DNA of 64,000 nucleotides from Typha latifolia (GCA_019914945.1 CM034111.1:5704001-5768000); one strand, 5' to 3'; counted from the stretch's first letter, positions 10,213 through 21,350 are shown. Program-made: numbers and translations. Notes: generated from the letters alone by a model not told the origin.

Positions 10213-11980
10213 TGTGGGAACCACATATTATTAATGATGGATTAATTGTGGAATTAATTTAACTCAAAGAGTACTTTATTGTCATACATTCACTTATTCA
10301 AATCCATAAAGTGAAGTGAATAAAAATTGGCTCTAAAATGGGTATCAAGGCAATGCAAAATAAAGAGAAGTGAGTTTAGTATCGTATTGGATATTTAAAA
10401 AATATTAGTATAGTATATAAGTGTCAAACTTCTTATGAGCTTTGGGCCCCAAAATGGATACCTATTTTGTGGGTAAATGATACTATGCAATTTAACTCAC
10501 ACACACTCGCTGCTTGGCTCGACTCGGCTTGGTTCGGTTTGCGCGTGTGGGTCAAGTCCAAATTCCTTAGATTAATTAGTTAGTTATTGATTGAACCTGA
10601 AATGGTGCATCTCTTCACATTAAAAACTATGAATCGGTTTTGTTCTGAGAGGATGTATTCATTTGTAACCAGATCTAACCCTCCATTAGCATCCCTTTGT
10701 TTAATGATATAAATATAGACCATCTATAATGCCCTTGCCCGGCACGAGCACGTGCACGCCCACGTGCCAACACGGCACGTGCGATAGGATGAGCGGGGCC
10801 CGTCATGCACAGATATACCCATGTGCACACATAATCCATTATAAAATAAATCATGACATCATCAAGTTAAACTTGTTAACAAATTCATATCTATATCCAC
10901 AACAACCATACTAGACAGCTACATAATCTAGCAGGGCCCCCACAAGCCACGATAAACCATCAAGATACAACTAAAATCACTAATACATGAGTACACTATA
11001 ATCTGACATGTTTTATATAATTGATCGTCTAATACAAAAGAGTACAAATATCCAATAATGGTATAACTCAAGGACTATTGTAGCTAGGTGCATAAGGATC
11101 GAGAAAAGAAGAAGAAGATGAATGGGAGAAGAAGAAGAAGAAAGGATGAAAAGGAAGAAGAGAAGAGAAAGAGGAGAAGGAAAAGGAAGGGAAGGGAGGG
11201 GAAGGGACCAGGCTGGCAAGGAGGGGCTCCACTAGCTATTGGCCAGCTAGCAGCCAGCCTCTCGTGGGCGGCTCGGTTTCGGCGAACCCGAGAGTGAAAA
11301 GAGGGAGAGAGAAAGAGGGGGGAAGGGGGAGAGAGAGAGAGAGAGAGAGGCTCACCTTGATGGCAACAAGCCAGCGGCAGCACAAGGGAAAGAAAGAGAA
11401 AGAGAGTTTGAGAGAGAGAGAGAGGAGAGTGAGAGAGAGACCGAAAGAGAGAGAGGGGAGAGAAGAAAACAAAAGAGAGAGAGGCGGTGGAGGGGGGCTT
11501 GGCTGCCTACGAGGCCTACCGGGCTGGCAGCGGGGGGCGCATGGCACCCTCAGCCTGCCGCTGCGTGGCACGAGGCCGGCCACGTCGTTCCATGCACTAA
11601 TTAACTTTTTTGTTTAAGATAGTTTGTTACACCATCAGTTTGCATTTGTTACACACAAAAAATTTGGTTCATTCTTTTTAATTCTAGTTTGAGTCTTTAG
11701 TCTACTTTTCAGACAGAGTACAACATGGTTTAGGTTCGACAAGACATTCGAATAGCTGCTTCCTTTAGAGTGCAAGACAATCATTACATTCTACAAGACC
11801 GATGTCTACTGTTCTAGAAGCAACAGTGGAGGGTGAATTGGTCTTAAGGAGATAGTTGTCCAACACTAGACTCGACTACACAAAATTTTACATTCTGTAA
11901 TATATAAGTTTATTTAATTTATTTACTTACTTTGGATTGAATTTTTTGTGAATTTTGGAATCAAATTGTTACAACCAACA
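10157..11980 (+). repeat. LTR of Ty1/copia family C1, interrupted by a solo LTR
   Basis: It starts CGTTGAAAATATCATG (TGTTGGAAATATCATG in the minus copy at 36639) and ends ACCAACA at 11980; the family termini are therefore TGTTGG and CCAACA, a perfect inverted pair. The stretch 10725-11636 is a later insertion plus its TSD copy, leaving about 0.9 kb of true LTR. Phrases near 10370-10445 match the reverse complement of 32560-32633, and 11870-11980 matches 31297-31400 (minus) and 31686-31815 (plus). Confidence 0.8.
10725..11631 (-). mobile_element. chromovirus (Tekay-like) solo LTR with large internal deletion, TSD CCATC
   Basis: The left edge reads TATAATGCCC and the right edge GTTACA; the reverse complement matches the ends of the 2.8-2.9 kb LTRs at 52608-55389 and 60974-63886. 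Both sides carry the 5-bp duplication CCATC (10720-10724 and 11632-11636). Only about 0.9 kb remains: after about 11080 the sequence jumps to the GC-rich and GA-rich start region of the LTR, so about 2 kb of the middle is gone. The frames inside 11084-11617 are translated GA/CT repeats, not genes. Confidence 0.85.
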
Positions 11981-12890
11981 ATCTTAAGACGAACTTTCTA
12001 TGGCTATTAATTTGATTCCTGTCACTGTTCTTTTCTTGTGATCAGAATTTTATTTCTCTTTCATTCTTTTAGATGGCTAAAATAGTAAAAAGTACTATTA
12101 CCCCTATCACTGCTCTTATAATGACTACACTTCTTGGAGAAAAGCCTGAGAAGTTCTGTGATGTAGAACTCAAGAGATGGCAGCAAAAAATGCTGTTTTA
12201 TCTTACCACCTTGAACTTGGCTAAATTCTTATATGAAGATGTGCCTGAACTCTGAAAGGAGGAAACTGATAGGTAGGTAGTTGCTGTGGTGGATGCATGG
12301 AAGCATGCCAACTTTCTTTGCTAAAATTATATCCTCAACGGATTGGACAACTCGTTGTACAACGTGTATAGTTTAGTAAAAATGTCTAAATAAATTATAC
12401 GAATCCCTAGATAAGAAGTACAAGACAGAAGATGTCGATGCAAAGAAATTTAAAGTCAGTAAATTTCCTGAGTACAAGATGGTTGATACTAAACCAGTGA
12501 TTAACTAGGTGTAAGATCTTCAAGTGATAATTCATGAGATCCATGCTGAAAGAATAGTGATTAATTAATCATTCCAAGTGGCAGCTATTATTGAAAAATT
12601 GCCACCGTCTTGGAGGAATTTTAAAAATTACATAAAACATAAGCGCAAGCAAATGACACAGAAGAACTTATTGTTAGGTTGAGGATAGAAGAAGACAATC
12701 GTACTGCTAAAAAGAAAATTAGAAGCAACTACGTGTCAAAGGCAAATGTTGTGGAGTCCACAAAAAATAAGAAGAGGAAGCATACCGGCGAAGGCTCTAA
12801 AGGTGGCGATGCAAAGAAGTTCAAGGGCAAATGCTACGTTTGTGACAAGCAAGAGCATCGTGCTCATGACTGTCGTTTGCGTTAAAAAAA
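11981..12890 (+). pseudogene. Ty1/copia gag (family C1), broken
   Basis: The gag start is at 12073. The first 60 codons encode a copia Gag N-terminus with the core RWQQKMLFYLTTLNLAKFL, ending at a TGA. Further broken frames continue through 12300-12660, and 12679-12885 encodes a basic linker and a CCHC zinc knuckle, CYVCDKQEHRAHDC, which would bind the element RNA. The region 11981-12072 is the leader after the LTR; no initiator-Met primer-binding site is visible right after the LTR end. A minus-strand relative of the same gag lies at 30486-31205. Confidence 0.8.
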
Positions 12891-14130
12891 GGAGAACTCT
12901 GAGAAGAAGAAACCAAGTGGAAAAACTTTATTTTGATGTTGATGACATGCACCTCTTCGCTGTTGTCTCCGAAGTAAACCTAATTGGTGGTAATCCTAAA
13001 GAATGTGGGTAGACACTGGGCTACTCAACACGCTTGTGCCAATAGGTGGATGTTTTCATCTTATCAAACTACGACAGATGAAAAACTTTACATGGGCAAT
13101 TCAACAACTTCGAAGGTGGAAGGAATATGAAAGGTCTAATTAAAATTGACTTTAGGAAAAAATAAACTTACTCTCAATGATGTGATGCATGTGCTTGACA
13201 TTCGAAAGAATTTGGTTTCGGGATAATTGTTGAGTAAGAAAGGTTTTAAGCTGGTGTTTGAGTCTGATAAGTTTATACTTATAAAAAATAGCATGTATGT
13301 AGGAAGGGGCTACTTGTCTAATGGCCTCTTTAAGATGAATGTAATGACTCTGACTCCAAGTATAAATAATGATGAATTAGGACATGTTAATTATTTGTAG
13401 ATTAATTAATCTTAACATGTTACCTAATTTTCAAATTGATTTGAATAATAAATGTGAAATATATGTGGAAGCCAAATTGGCTAAGGCTTTGTTTTATTCC
13501 ATTAAACAAAATACAAAACCTCTATAACTTATACATACCGATGTATGTGATTTGAAATTTGTTCAAACTAGAGGTAGGAAAGAGTATTTTATTACTTTTA
13601 TTGACAATTGCACAAGATACTATTATGTGTATTTGTTAAGAAGCAAAGATGAGGCATTAGAAATGTTTATACATTTCAAAACTGAGGTTGAAAATCAACT
13701 TAGCAAAAAGATTAAAATGCTAAGAAGTGATAGAGGTGGTGAATATGAATCACCATTTGCACAAATATGTTCTAAAATTGTATATTCATTGGTTATGCTC
13801 ATAGCAGTAGTGCATATCAATTCCTGGTTCACAAATCTGATAGTTCTGAAGTACATGAGAATACAATTATTGAGTCTAGGAATACATCAATCTTTAAGAA
13901 TATATTTCCATATAAATCTCCAATAGAAGTAAATTATCTCTAAAGAACTTATAAAAATGTAGAAAGAGATGAGTAGGACCAAAAGTCCATGCAAGAAGGA
14001 AATGATAATGAACCTAGACAAAGTAAGAGAGCAAGGACTTCTATGTCTTTTGGTCCTAATTTTTAACATATTTGTTAGAAAAAGAACCTCAGAGTTATAA
14101 GGAAGCAATTTCTACTGGGTTAGCTTAATC
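12891..14130 (+). pseudogene. Ty1/copia protease tail and integrase N-half (family C1), broken
   Basis: Frames at 13070-13360 resemble the stretch between copia protease and integrase (segments like DIRKNLVSG, LLSKKGFKLVFESDKF, GYLSNGLFKMNVM). From 13552 a 124-codon frame gives the integrase core: FITFIDNCTRYYYVYLL and, about 45 residues on, LRSDRGGEYES, holding the first two acidic residues expected of a DDE catalytic triad. The final Glu region is not recognisable. Coding similarity fades after about 14100, where gypsy sequence starts. No RT or RNase H is present on this strand. Confidence 0.75.
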
Positions 14131-15140
14131 AAGGTGGCTTGGAAGTCTTCATAGTTGGAGGGTCCGAAACGTACACAAAGTGCATCGGAGAACTCCTCCC
14201 AAGTAGTGAAGGCACGCGTGCGATGTTGCTCGGTTACAAGGCATGCCACGCACGATTGTCTCGGATCGTGATCGTGAATTTATGAGCGACTTTTGGACGG
14301 AGTTTTTCAGGTTGTAGGGGACTCGGTTGAACTTCAGTTCGGCCTACCATCCATAGATGAACGGCCAAACCGAGATGGTCAATCGAGGCATTGAGTAGTA
14401 TTTGAGGTGCTTTGTGGGAGAGATGCCGAGACAATGGTTGGAGTTCTTACCATGGGCGGAGTGATCCTACAACGCCGCCTACCATAGCAGTTTCGCATGA
14501 CTCCATTTGAGGTGGTGTAAGGACGCACGGATCCGATATTACGCGCTTATGATCCAGTGATATCTGCCAGATCGACGGATGTGGACTTAGAGTTGATGGA
14601 TAGAGACGCCACATTGAGGAGGTTGCGTGTTCATATTAAACTTGCTCAAAACTGCATGAAGCAAGTTTATGATCGTAGTTATAGGGAGCAGGAGTTCGAC
14701 ATCAGTAGTTGGGTATTTGTGAGAGTGCAACCGTATCGACAGTGACCTTACGCCCGATATGTAACCAAAAGTTAGCACATCTCTACTTTGGTCCATTTCG
14801 GGTGTTGGAGTGTATTGATCCGATTGCATATCGTTTGGAGCTGCCGGAGGGGTCGAGAGTGCATCCTAGCTTTCACGTTTCATTGTTGAGAGAGCACATT
14901 GGAGATCATTAGATTGTTGGATTGGTTCTACCGAAGCCATTAGAGGAGATAGAGATCGTAGAGCCAGTTCGAGTACTTGCTAGACGCTGACAACGACTTG
15001 GTATCAGGTTGGAGATGGAGATTCTAGTTGAGTGGCTTGGCAAGCCATCTGATGAGGCGACATGGGAGTTGGAGACTAATATCTTGGAGTGTTTCCCCGA
15101 CTTTTCACTTTGAGGGCAAGGTAGGGGAAGCGTGGTGGGC
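14131..15140 (+). pseudogene. gypsy integrase core and C-terminal end (family G1), with polypurine tract
   Basis: Broken frames from about 14240 give IVSDRDREFMSDFW and SSAYHP.MNGQTEMVNR, the typical second Asp and the Glu region of a gypsy integrase, then YLRCFVGEMPRQWLEFLPWAE. Frames at 14557-14912 give the C-terminal domain (KLAHLYFGPFRVLECIDPIAY, LELPEGSRVHPSFHVSLLREHI). A degraded chromodomain-like tail leads into a purine-rich tract just before 15141. Stops and frameshifts are frequent. The segment 14520-15140 is the closest relative of 794-1423. Confidence 0.85.
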
Positions 15141-15988
15141 TGATACACTTAGTTAGGATATTTTCTTATTGCATTAGTTATTTATTTTCATTAAAATAAA
15201 ATTCCTGTAAGTCGCGTTCGAATGCAGGAGGAATCATGTTCGAACGCCCATGTGACGCCTGCGTTGGGTTCGCAAATACGAAGAACACATATTGTGCATT
15301 CAAACGCGGTCAGGCGAGTTCGAACGCTTGCATCGCGTTCACAAATATAGAAAATGTCTTTTGGTGTGTTCGAACGTGATCGGGCGCATTCGAATGCGAT
15401 CGATCGGAATCCTCTAGAATTAGGGTTTCATATTGTTTTAGGACTTGTTGGCTAGCCTCTATAAATATGTGGATGGCAGCCAACTTCATAATGGAATTGG
15501 ATTATTGATTTCTTGCCTCCTATTTTCTCTCTAGACTTCTCCCTCCTCCCTCTTCACCATCCTTCCACCTCTACCGTTAGCAAGGTTTCTCCTAACTCTT
15601 AATCTCCCTCGACTGTCAAGCCACCCCTCTTCTTTGGGATCTCGACCGCTTAGTTCCCTTCATCTACTTCCCTTAATCACATCCACCATCCACCTTCATC
15701 TCCATACCCATCCATAACCCTAACATCCACTCCACCCGTCACCACCACCATCACCCACGTTATTTTGTATTTTTGTCCCTACTACATTTCGAATCTGTGA
15801 AGGGCATAAATACAAAAGTTGTAGATCAGGAAGTTACGGATCTAACGCAATTAGTTTCGTAATGTTCTAACAAATAGACAATATCTGATGAATATTTTCC
15901 CACTATTGCGCGGACTGATTTCTATAATACATCCAAATTTTGAAGGAATTGTAGTGTAGCCTATCTTTGGTTCTAGATCATATCAAAG
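15141..15988 (+). repeat. LTR of gypsy family G1
   Basis: It begins TGATACACTTAG after the polypurine tract. It contains repeated GTTCGAACGC-type motifs (about 15207-15405), then TATAAAT at 15460-15466, a pyrimidine-rich leader, and text matching the copy at 1424-2140 up to about 15855. The right end is set by the primer-binding-site repeat that begins at 15989; the exact last base is uncertain. Confidence 0.75.
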
Positions 15989-16062
15989 TGGTATCAGAGC
16001 TTAACAATTTGGTATCAGAGCTTAACAATTGGTATCAGGGTCTAACAAATTGGTATCAGAGC
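15989..16062 (+). repeat. four tandem copies of the initiator-Met tRNA primer-binding site
   Basis: TGGTATCAGAGC occurs at 15989-16000, 16010-16021 and 16051-16062, and a variant ending GGGT at 16030-16041. The spacing is 20-21 bases, with TTAACAAT-like text between copies. Plant retroelements normally carry one such site right after the 5' LTR. The unit length and near-identity point to a local tandem expansion. Confidence 0.9.
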
Positions 16063-16855
16063 ATAACACGTTCTAGGTATAAACTGCCCATCTCGGTTGC
16101 TCCAACTTGTTTTTGCTGCCATCTTTGGAGCCTTATATTTTTGCTCCATCCTCATGACCTTCTCAAAGGCCTCCTCAAGAGTGGTAGGACATAGAGCATG
16201 AACATCCCCCTGTATCTCCTCTCGCATGCTTGAAATAAATGTGCTCATCAATGTCGATTCGGGCCAAGGTGGCTCACAACGACTATTAACTCTTTCAAAC
16301 TCAGCCTAGTACTCCAATACGGTCGTCCTCTGAACCATCTTGATGGGGCCATGGGAGCCCTCGGATGCAAGGGCAGCAAATCGGAGTGGCACCCTTACGG
16401 TTCGGCGCGATGCTGCCATGGTGCAAGTCCTTGCTGGACCTGATCTTGTGATATGGGACGATCCTCTAGTCTTCGATAATGATCATGAGATGGAGGTCGA
16501 CGATCTGGTTGGGCAGCAACCAGTGGGAGCCACAAAAGTCGCAGCCCTGGCTGGTTCTTCCTCGTTGTTTCTAGGCGGGATGTCGCCTTGATTATTTTCC
16601 CCACAATTGGTATGCTCAAGTGTACGCCTTGGAAGATTTTGGTTCATGTCCACCAGGGTTGCCTTGATCTCCAATATCGTTTATGCCATGAGCGCCACGG
16701 TTTGCGAGAGCTCGGGAGGGCCTTCAATTTGTCCTCACGAGCTTTGTGGGGATGGCGATCTTGACGGAGCCATAGTGGCTGTCTTATCTGCCATGGGAAA
16801 AATGGTCATACAATACAGCCTTCCACTCGGCCATTGGCATGATTCCATATAAGGT
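16063..16855 (-). pseudogene. gypsy gag (family G1) on the minus strand
   Basis: The reverse complement encodes Gag fragments in shifting frames: an N-terminal part at about 16855-16340 and the conserved C-terminal part at 16251-16042 (STFISSMREEIQGDVHALCP, then TLEEAFEKVMRMEQKYKAPK), which is the same text as the start of this window (2-150). Its orientation is opposite to the LTR and primer-binding sites at its left, so it was placed there by inversion or by a separate event. Confidence 0.75.
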
Positions 16856-17491
16856 CGTCTATAGTCAACTGCCCTCGATGCAGTTTTGCGAGCTGACCAA
16901 TCCAACCTGGATGCAGTTTTGCGAGATCGAGATGAGGTGTTGAGGAGACTCAAGATGCACCTAGCGGCTACCTAGAACCGAATGAAGCAAGTCTATGACC
17001 AGCGGCACCAAGAGAGGTCCTTCTCGATTGAGGATTGGGTCTACATCAAGCTCCAACTATATCGGCAAAGCTCGTTAGACCCATTTCTAATCAAAAGTTG
17101 GCTCCAAAATTCTACGAATCTTATCAGGTGATCGAGCAGATTGGACCTATGGCGTACCATCTAGACTTATTCGATGAGGCGCAGATACATCCGGTTTTTC
17201 ATTTCTCAAGCCTTAAGGCTCGAGTTCCTCCTGCCGAGCCAATTTGAGCTATTCCACCCGAGCTAATATGGGCTAATTCGGATGAGTCAGAAGCCGAACC
17301 GAGTACCTCGATTCTAGTTCAAATCCTAGCCAGATGATGCACTCGAGTCCAGGACAAGTGGGTGACCAAGATTTTGGTGGAGTGGCGCGAACACGCAGTA
17401 GACGAGGCAACTTGGATGCCCAAATTCGACTTCATGGACCGCTATCAAGATTTGACACCTTGAGCGCAAGGTGAATGGAAGCATGGTGGAG
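16856..17491 (+). pseudogene. gypsy integrase C-terminal and chromodomain end (family G4), with polypurine tract
   Basis: Frames give RRLKMHLAAT.NRMKQVYD, SIEDWVYIKLQ, then NQKLAPKFYESYQVIEQIGP with HPVFHFSSLK (integrase C-terminal domain), and a chromodomain-like tail VTKILVEWREHAVDEATWMP. A purine-rich tract (about 17470-17490) precedes the LTR. A 32-base tandem duplication, with TGCAGTTTTGCGAG at about 16880 and 16912, lies near its left edge. Confidence 0.8.
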
Positions 17492-17805
17492 TGAAACGAC
17501 TCGGTCAGATTAGATCCACGCAACATTTGGTTCATTGGGATGAGCCTATTTATCAAGTTTGATTTTGCTTGAGAAAATAAGATTTTTTGCCGGGGAGCGT
17601 TTGAACGCCAAGGACCCGCATTCGAACGGGCCATGCAAACGCCTACACGCATTCATAAAAATAGAGAATGGGAATTGAGCGTTCGAACATCTGCACGCGT
17701 TCGCAAAGACAGAGAACGGTATTTGCGTGTTCAAATGCGATTGGGCGCGTTTGTACGCGCCACAGCGAGAATTGTTAGTTTTTTAGGGTTTAAATTTGGT
17801 TGCGT
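17492..17805 (+). repeat. LTR of gypsy family G4, 3' truncated
   Basis: It begins TGAAACGACTCGG and matches the reverse complement of 5617 downward, including GGTTCATTGGGATGAGCC and a set of GTTCGAACG-like motifs (about 17605-17755). It breaks off after TTAGGGTTTAAATTTGG, where the 4860-5617 copy continues with leader sequence. Confidence 0.75.
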
Positions 17806-17865
17806 GTTAAACTTCCCTTATTTCTAATATCTATAGCTTAAAATTTTATTATTATGTTTGCATGT
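17806..17865 (+). repeat. 60-bp copy of CCoAOMT intron 1 sequence
   Basis: These 60 bases match 21579-21638, inside intron 1 of the CCoAOMT gene, at 58 of 60 positions by direct reading. Both differences are T here against C in the intron. The piece sits exactly between the truncated G4 LTR and the start of the G3 element. Confidence 0.85.
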
Positions 17866-18425
17866 TGCTACGATCCAACCATATGGGTTAAGTCAAGTCA
17901 AATCGAGTCGAATCAAGTTAGTTACTTAGCTTTATCTTATTATTTTGAATTTCAAATAAATTAGATAATCCGCATGTGGATCTGATCCGTTAAAGATATC
18001 ACTCCTAAAAATAGGGGTAGACATGTGTTGATAATTATCAATGGGAAGAAATCCGAGTTTAGCCAGTTATTATTTTTGTCCTTATCTTTTAATAAGCTGT
18101 TAGATTGCTTTATCTTTCTAGGAGTAGATCATAGCCGTAGAAACATCCCAACCTTCCAAACCCTAGCCACTCCAGCAGCCACCCTACCATATGGCCATCC
18201 ACCACCATCCTTGGCTGTCCACCACCCTCCGACGACCGTCACAATGTGGGATATTTATCGTTCGCCCTCTCTTGACCTATCGCCACTATTTTATTTTTAA
18301 CTTTTCGTCCCAACCTCCAATTTAGGTGAAACAAGAGCAATGAGAACCCTATCTCATGAGGCTATCTCCACCTGAATTTTCATAATTTTCTTATGTCTAG
18401 ATCGGTCCACATCTGGTTCGTAACA
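17866..18425 (+). repeat. 5' LTR of gypsy element G3
   Basis: It starts TGCTACGATCCAACC and ends GTTCGTAACA, directly followed by the primer-binding site TGGTATCAGAGC. The 3' partner begins at 20661. A minus-strand relative is at 4088-4618. Confidence 0.85.
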
Positions 18426-20660
18426 TTGGTATCAGAGCCGATGTTCCTCGGAAGATGGTTAACATGCGATCCAAGACCAATGAGGAGGGATCGATCATGG
18501 AGGACCAGGATCTCATCTCCGTTCCTATGGGAGTTGATCTAGTGCCCCGGTATCACCACCAACAGTTGACAATGAGCTACCGGCATGGGCGAAGGCAATT
18601 TTTAAAGATTTTTCTAACGAGATCACTAGATCCATCACAGAGGCTATTCAAGCTTTGACGACAGCCCTCCTAACTCAGCATGGCCACCTCGCGCCGCCAA
18701 CACCACCGGCCACGGTGGAACCAGGCCAACCACGGCCGCCAATTCCAAATCGTGAGGGAGGGAATGAGCCAACCCAAACCGCGGTCTCAACCCCTCCTCC
18801 GACAGCGCTGAGGGCTCCTCCGGCCATCCAGACCTTCCTAGACGCCGCTGCCACGCTGGAAGCGCCCGCAATAGTGGCCGCGGGGTCATCTTCCCCACCC
18901 CCCCAGTGGGAGCTAGGGCTGAAAACCCTAGCTTCCCATCGACGACCATCCAGATGCTCACGACCCTTACCACAATGACCGATCCCTTCCACGAGACGCC
19001 CGCACCCAAGCCCAGGCCATTTTTCACATCGGCACCGGCTGGAAGACCGCTAGCCACGGCGGTTCATGCTGCAACAAACCTACAACTGGTGGCCACGGGT
19101 CCGATACACCCACGCCTCCTAGCGGCCACATTTGGCTTCCTAGGGCCGACTGCCGGCCTGTGGTGGTCGCCGCAGTTATCGACGACAGTCGGATGGTCGA
19201 ATCCGTTAGCAACAATTGCACGAAGCTACCCTACGTCAGGGTGGCAATGCCATGGCTTCTCATCACCGCTACTCCCTTGTAGTGGGGCCACGGGTCCCTT
19301 CCACAGCCACTGGGGGCCGGTGGACCCGCCGACGATATGCCATGGCCGCTGTTGCAACCCCTCGAGCCCAAGCTCGATAATTGGCTTTCCCCGCCACTCA
19401 ACGTTGTGCCGCCGCCGCAAAAACCAGCTAAGGCCCGACTACCGATGACCCCACGACCAATGCCAGCCACCGCCGCCCCCCATGCACCCTATGGCGACAC
19501 CCCTATTTTGAATTCTAAATTCAGCCCTAGGGTTAGAGTTAGGTTATTTGAATGAAGGAGATAAAGCGCACAATTTTTTAGGTAGGCCAAATTTTTGCGA
19601 ACCGGTTCGGCCACCTCATGCAAACTAGTCTAGAGCCCATGAATATGACCCTGAGCAAGAGTATGAGCCCAAAGATGAATGGTGAAATGACCCGGTGGGC
19701 CTGTGTCATTGGACTGAGCCAAACCCACTTGTAGCCCGGGTGCAACATGAGCCGAACCCATGGGCTCATGACCCATGAGACCAGCCTCAACCTCGAGGTC
19801 ACTTCATCCACGATGACAGACCACATTTTGGGATCCAAGCTCGGACCGTCAAGCTTGATTTTCCAAAATTCTCTAAAGGAAACACGCTGAACTGGACCTG
19901 TCTAGTTTTTCATGGGCCATGCATGCCTGACCACCAGAAGGTCCAGCTAGCCTCATTTCACTTGGAGGACGTGGCAATTAGGTGGTATTAGTCAGCTGAG
20001 CGAACTCGACCATTCGAGTCTTGGCAAGACTTTGTGGATGTGATTTCTGCTCAGTTCGGTCCGACCCAATACGAGGACTTTCATGCCATGTTGACTAAGT
20101 TGACTCAGTCAACAATAGTTCAAGCTTACTAGGAGGAGTTTGAGAGAATATGCAATTGAGTCACGAATTGGTCTGACTTAGCCCTGAAGAGTACATTCAT
20201 TAGTGGGATCAGTCCTAACATTCAAGCTGAGGTCAAGGCTTTGAGGCCTAGTACTTCTGACGAGGCCTTCTCCTTAGCTGTCCTGATGGAGTCCAAGTTG
20301 GATCACCTGAACCAGATCCACAAGGAGGAGAAAAGAAAGACAGCCCAAACCCACGGCCCACTAGAGACAGCATCTACCCCAACTCAGCCTACACCAATGG
20401 CTCAACCTAACAGACAGATGATCACGCGCTGTTTTTTACCCAATGACTTAGAAGAGCGCCGAAGAAAAGGCTTGTGTTTTTACTATGATGATAGATTTAC
20501 CCCCAATGATAAATGCAAGCTCTAGCTAGCCCACGTCATGTTCCTAGGCAGACTCGAGGAAGACGAACCCAAATCCACTGATTGGCATGACAAGTTGTAT
20601 GAGTACACGGACATGAGTGACTAGTCATCTTGAGGACATGGTGTCAGAAGCATGGTGGAT
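18426..20660 (+). pseudogene. gag-only internal region of gypsy element G3
   Basis: The primer-binding site is at 18427-18438. Gag starts near 18455, continues into a long Pro-rich, GC-rich segment (18640-19560), then the conserved Gag core at about 19846-20230 (WTCLVFHGPCMPDHQKVQLASFHLEDVA style text, then ALKSTFISGISPNIQAEVKA) and a C-terminal part at 20241-20525 with a degraded zinc knuckle (CFYYDDRFTPNDKC, one Cys replaced by Tyr). Several stops interrupt it. No protease, RT, RNase H or integrase is present: a short acidic tail is followed by a tract reading AGAAGCATGGTGGAT and the 3' LTR. The element was therefore non-autonomous or has been heavily deleted. Confidence 0.8.
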
Positions 20661-21045
20661 TGTAACGATCCAACCACATGGGTTAAGTTGAGTCAAATCA
20701 AGTCAAGTCAACTTAGTTACAAAACTTTATCTTATTATTTTGAATTTCAAATAAATTGGATAATTCGCATGTTGATCCGATCTGCTAGGGATTTCACTTC
20801 TATAAATATGGGTAGATATGTATTGATAATTATCAATGGGAAGAAATTTGAGTTTAGCCAATTATTACTTTCGTATATATCTTTTATCTAGCTGTTAGAT
20901 CGCTTCATCTTTTTAGGAATAGATTATAGTCATAGAAATATCATAACCTTCCAAATCCTAACCACCTCCTACCTCCAACAGCCACCCTATAATACGGCTA
21001 TCTACCACCACCTTTGGCCATCCGCCACCCTTCCCCACCCTCCGA
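20661..21045 (+). repeat. 3' LTR of gypsy element G3, truncated
   Basis: It begins TGTAACGATCCAACC and matches 17866 onward with small indels until about 21045, just inside the CCACC-rich leader. The last 150 or so bases of the LTR, and therefore the TSD, are missing. Confidence 0.8.
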
Positions 21046-21139
21046 GAGTTTTGTCCCATGTTATGCAAAGGTTAGGGTCATGCACTATCATCGTTATCTT
21101 TTTCATTACTATTCTTCCCCAACAAAATAATAATGAAGA

Positions 21140-21256
21140 AAAACACGGTGCAGAAAAACGACTTTTATGTTACTAGCTAATTTTAATGAATCCTAATAGT
21201 GGAAAACACGGTGCAGAGAAACGACTTTTATGTTACTAGCTAACTTTAATGAATCC
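21140..21256 (+). repeat. 54-bp direct repeat in the CCoAOMT upstream region
   Basis: Copies at 21140-21193 and 21203-21256 start AAAACACGGTGCAGA and end AATGAATCC. They differ at about two positions and are 63 bases apart. They lie about 100-210 bases upstream of the TATA box, in the probable promoter. Confidence 0.9.
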
Positions 21257-21350
21257 AAATTCCAAAGGCTATGCGAAACGACAGTTCTAATTGGTGGCCG
21301 GAAACGTGGTTAAATAGCTCTCCTTCCACTATAAGATATCTCGTCCGCAT

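Noticed and set aside
11084..11617. Several frames of 69-117 codons on both strands
   Set aside because: Low-complexity GA/CT repeat translations inside a chromovirus solo LTR.
18644..19057. 137-codon minus-strand frame
   Set aside because: Antisense shadow of the GC-rich gag linker of element G3.
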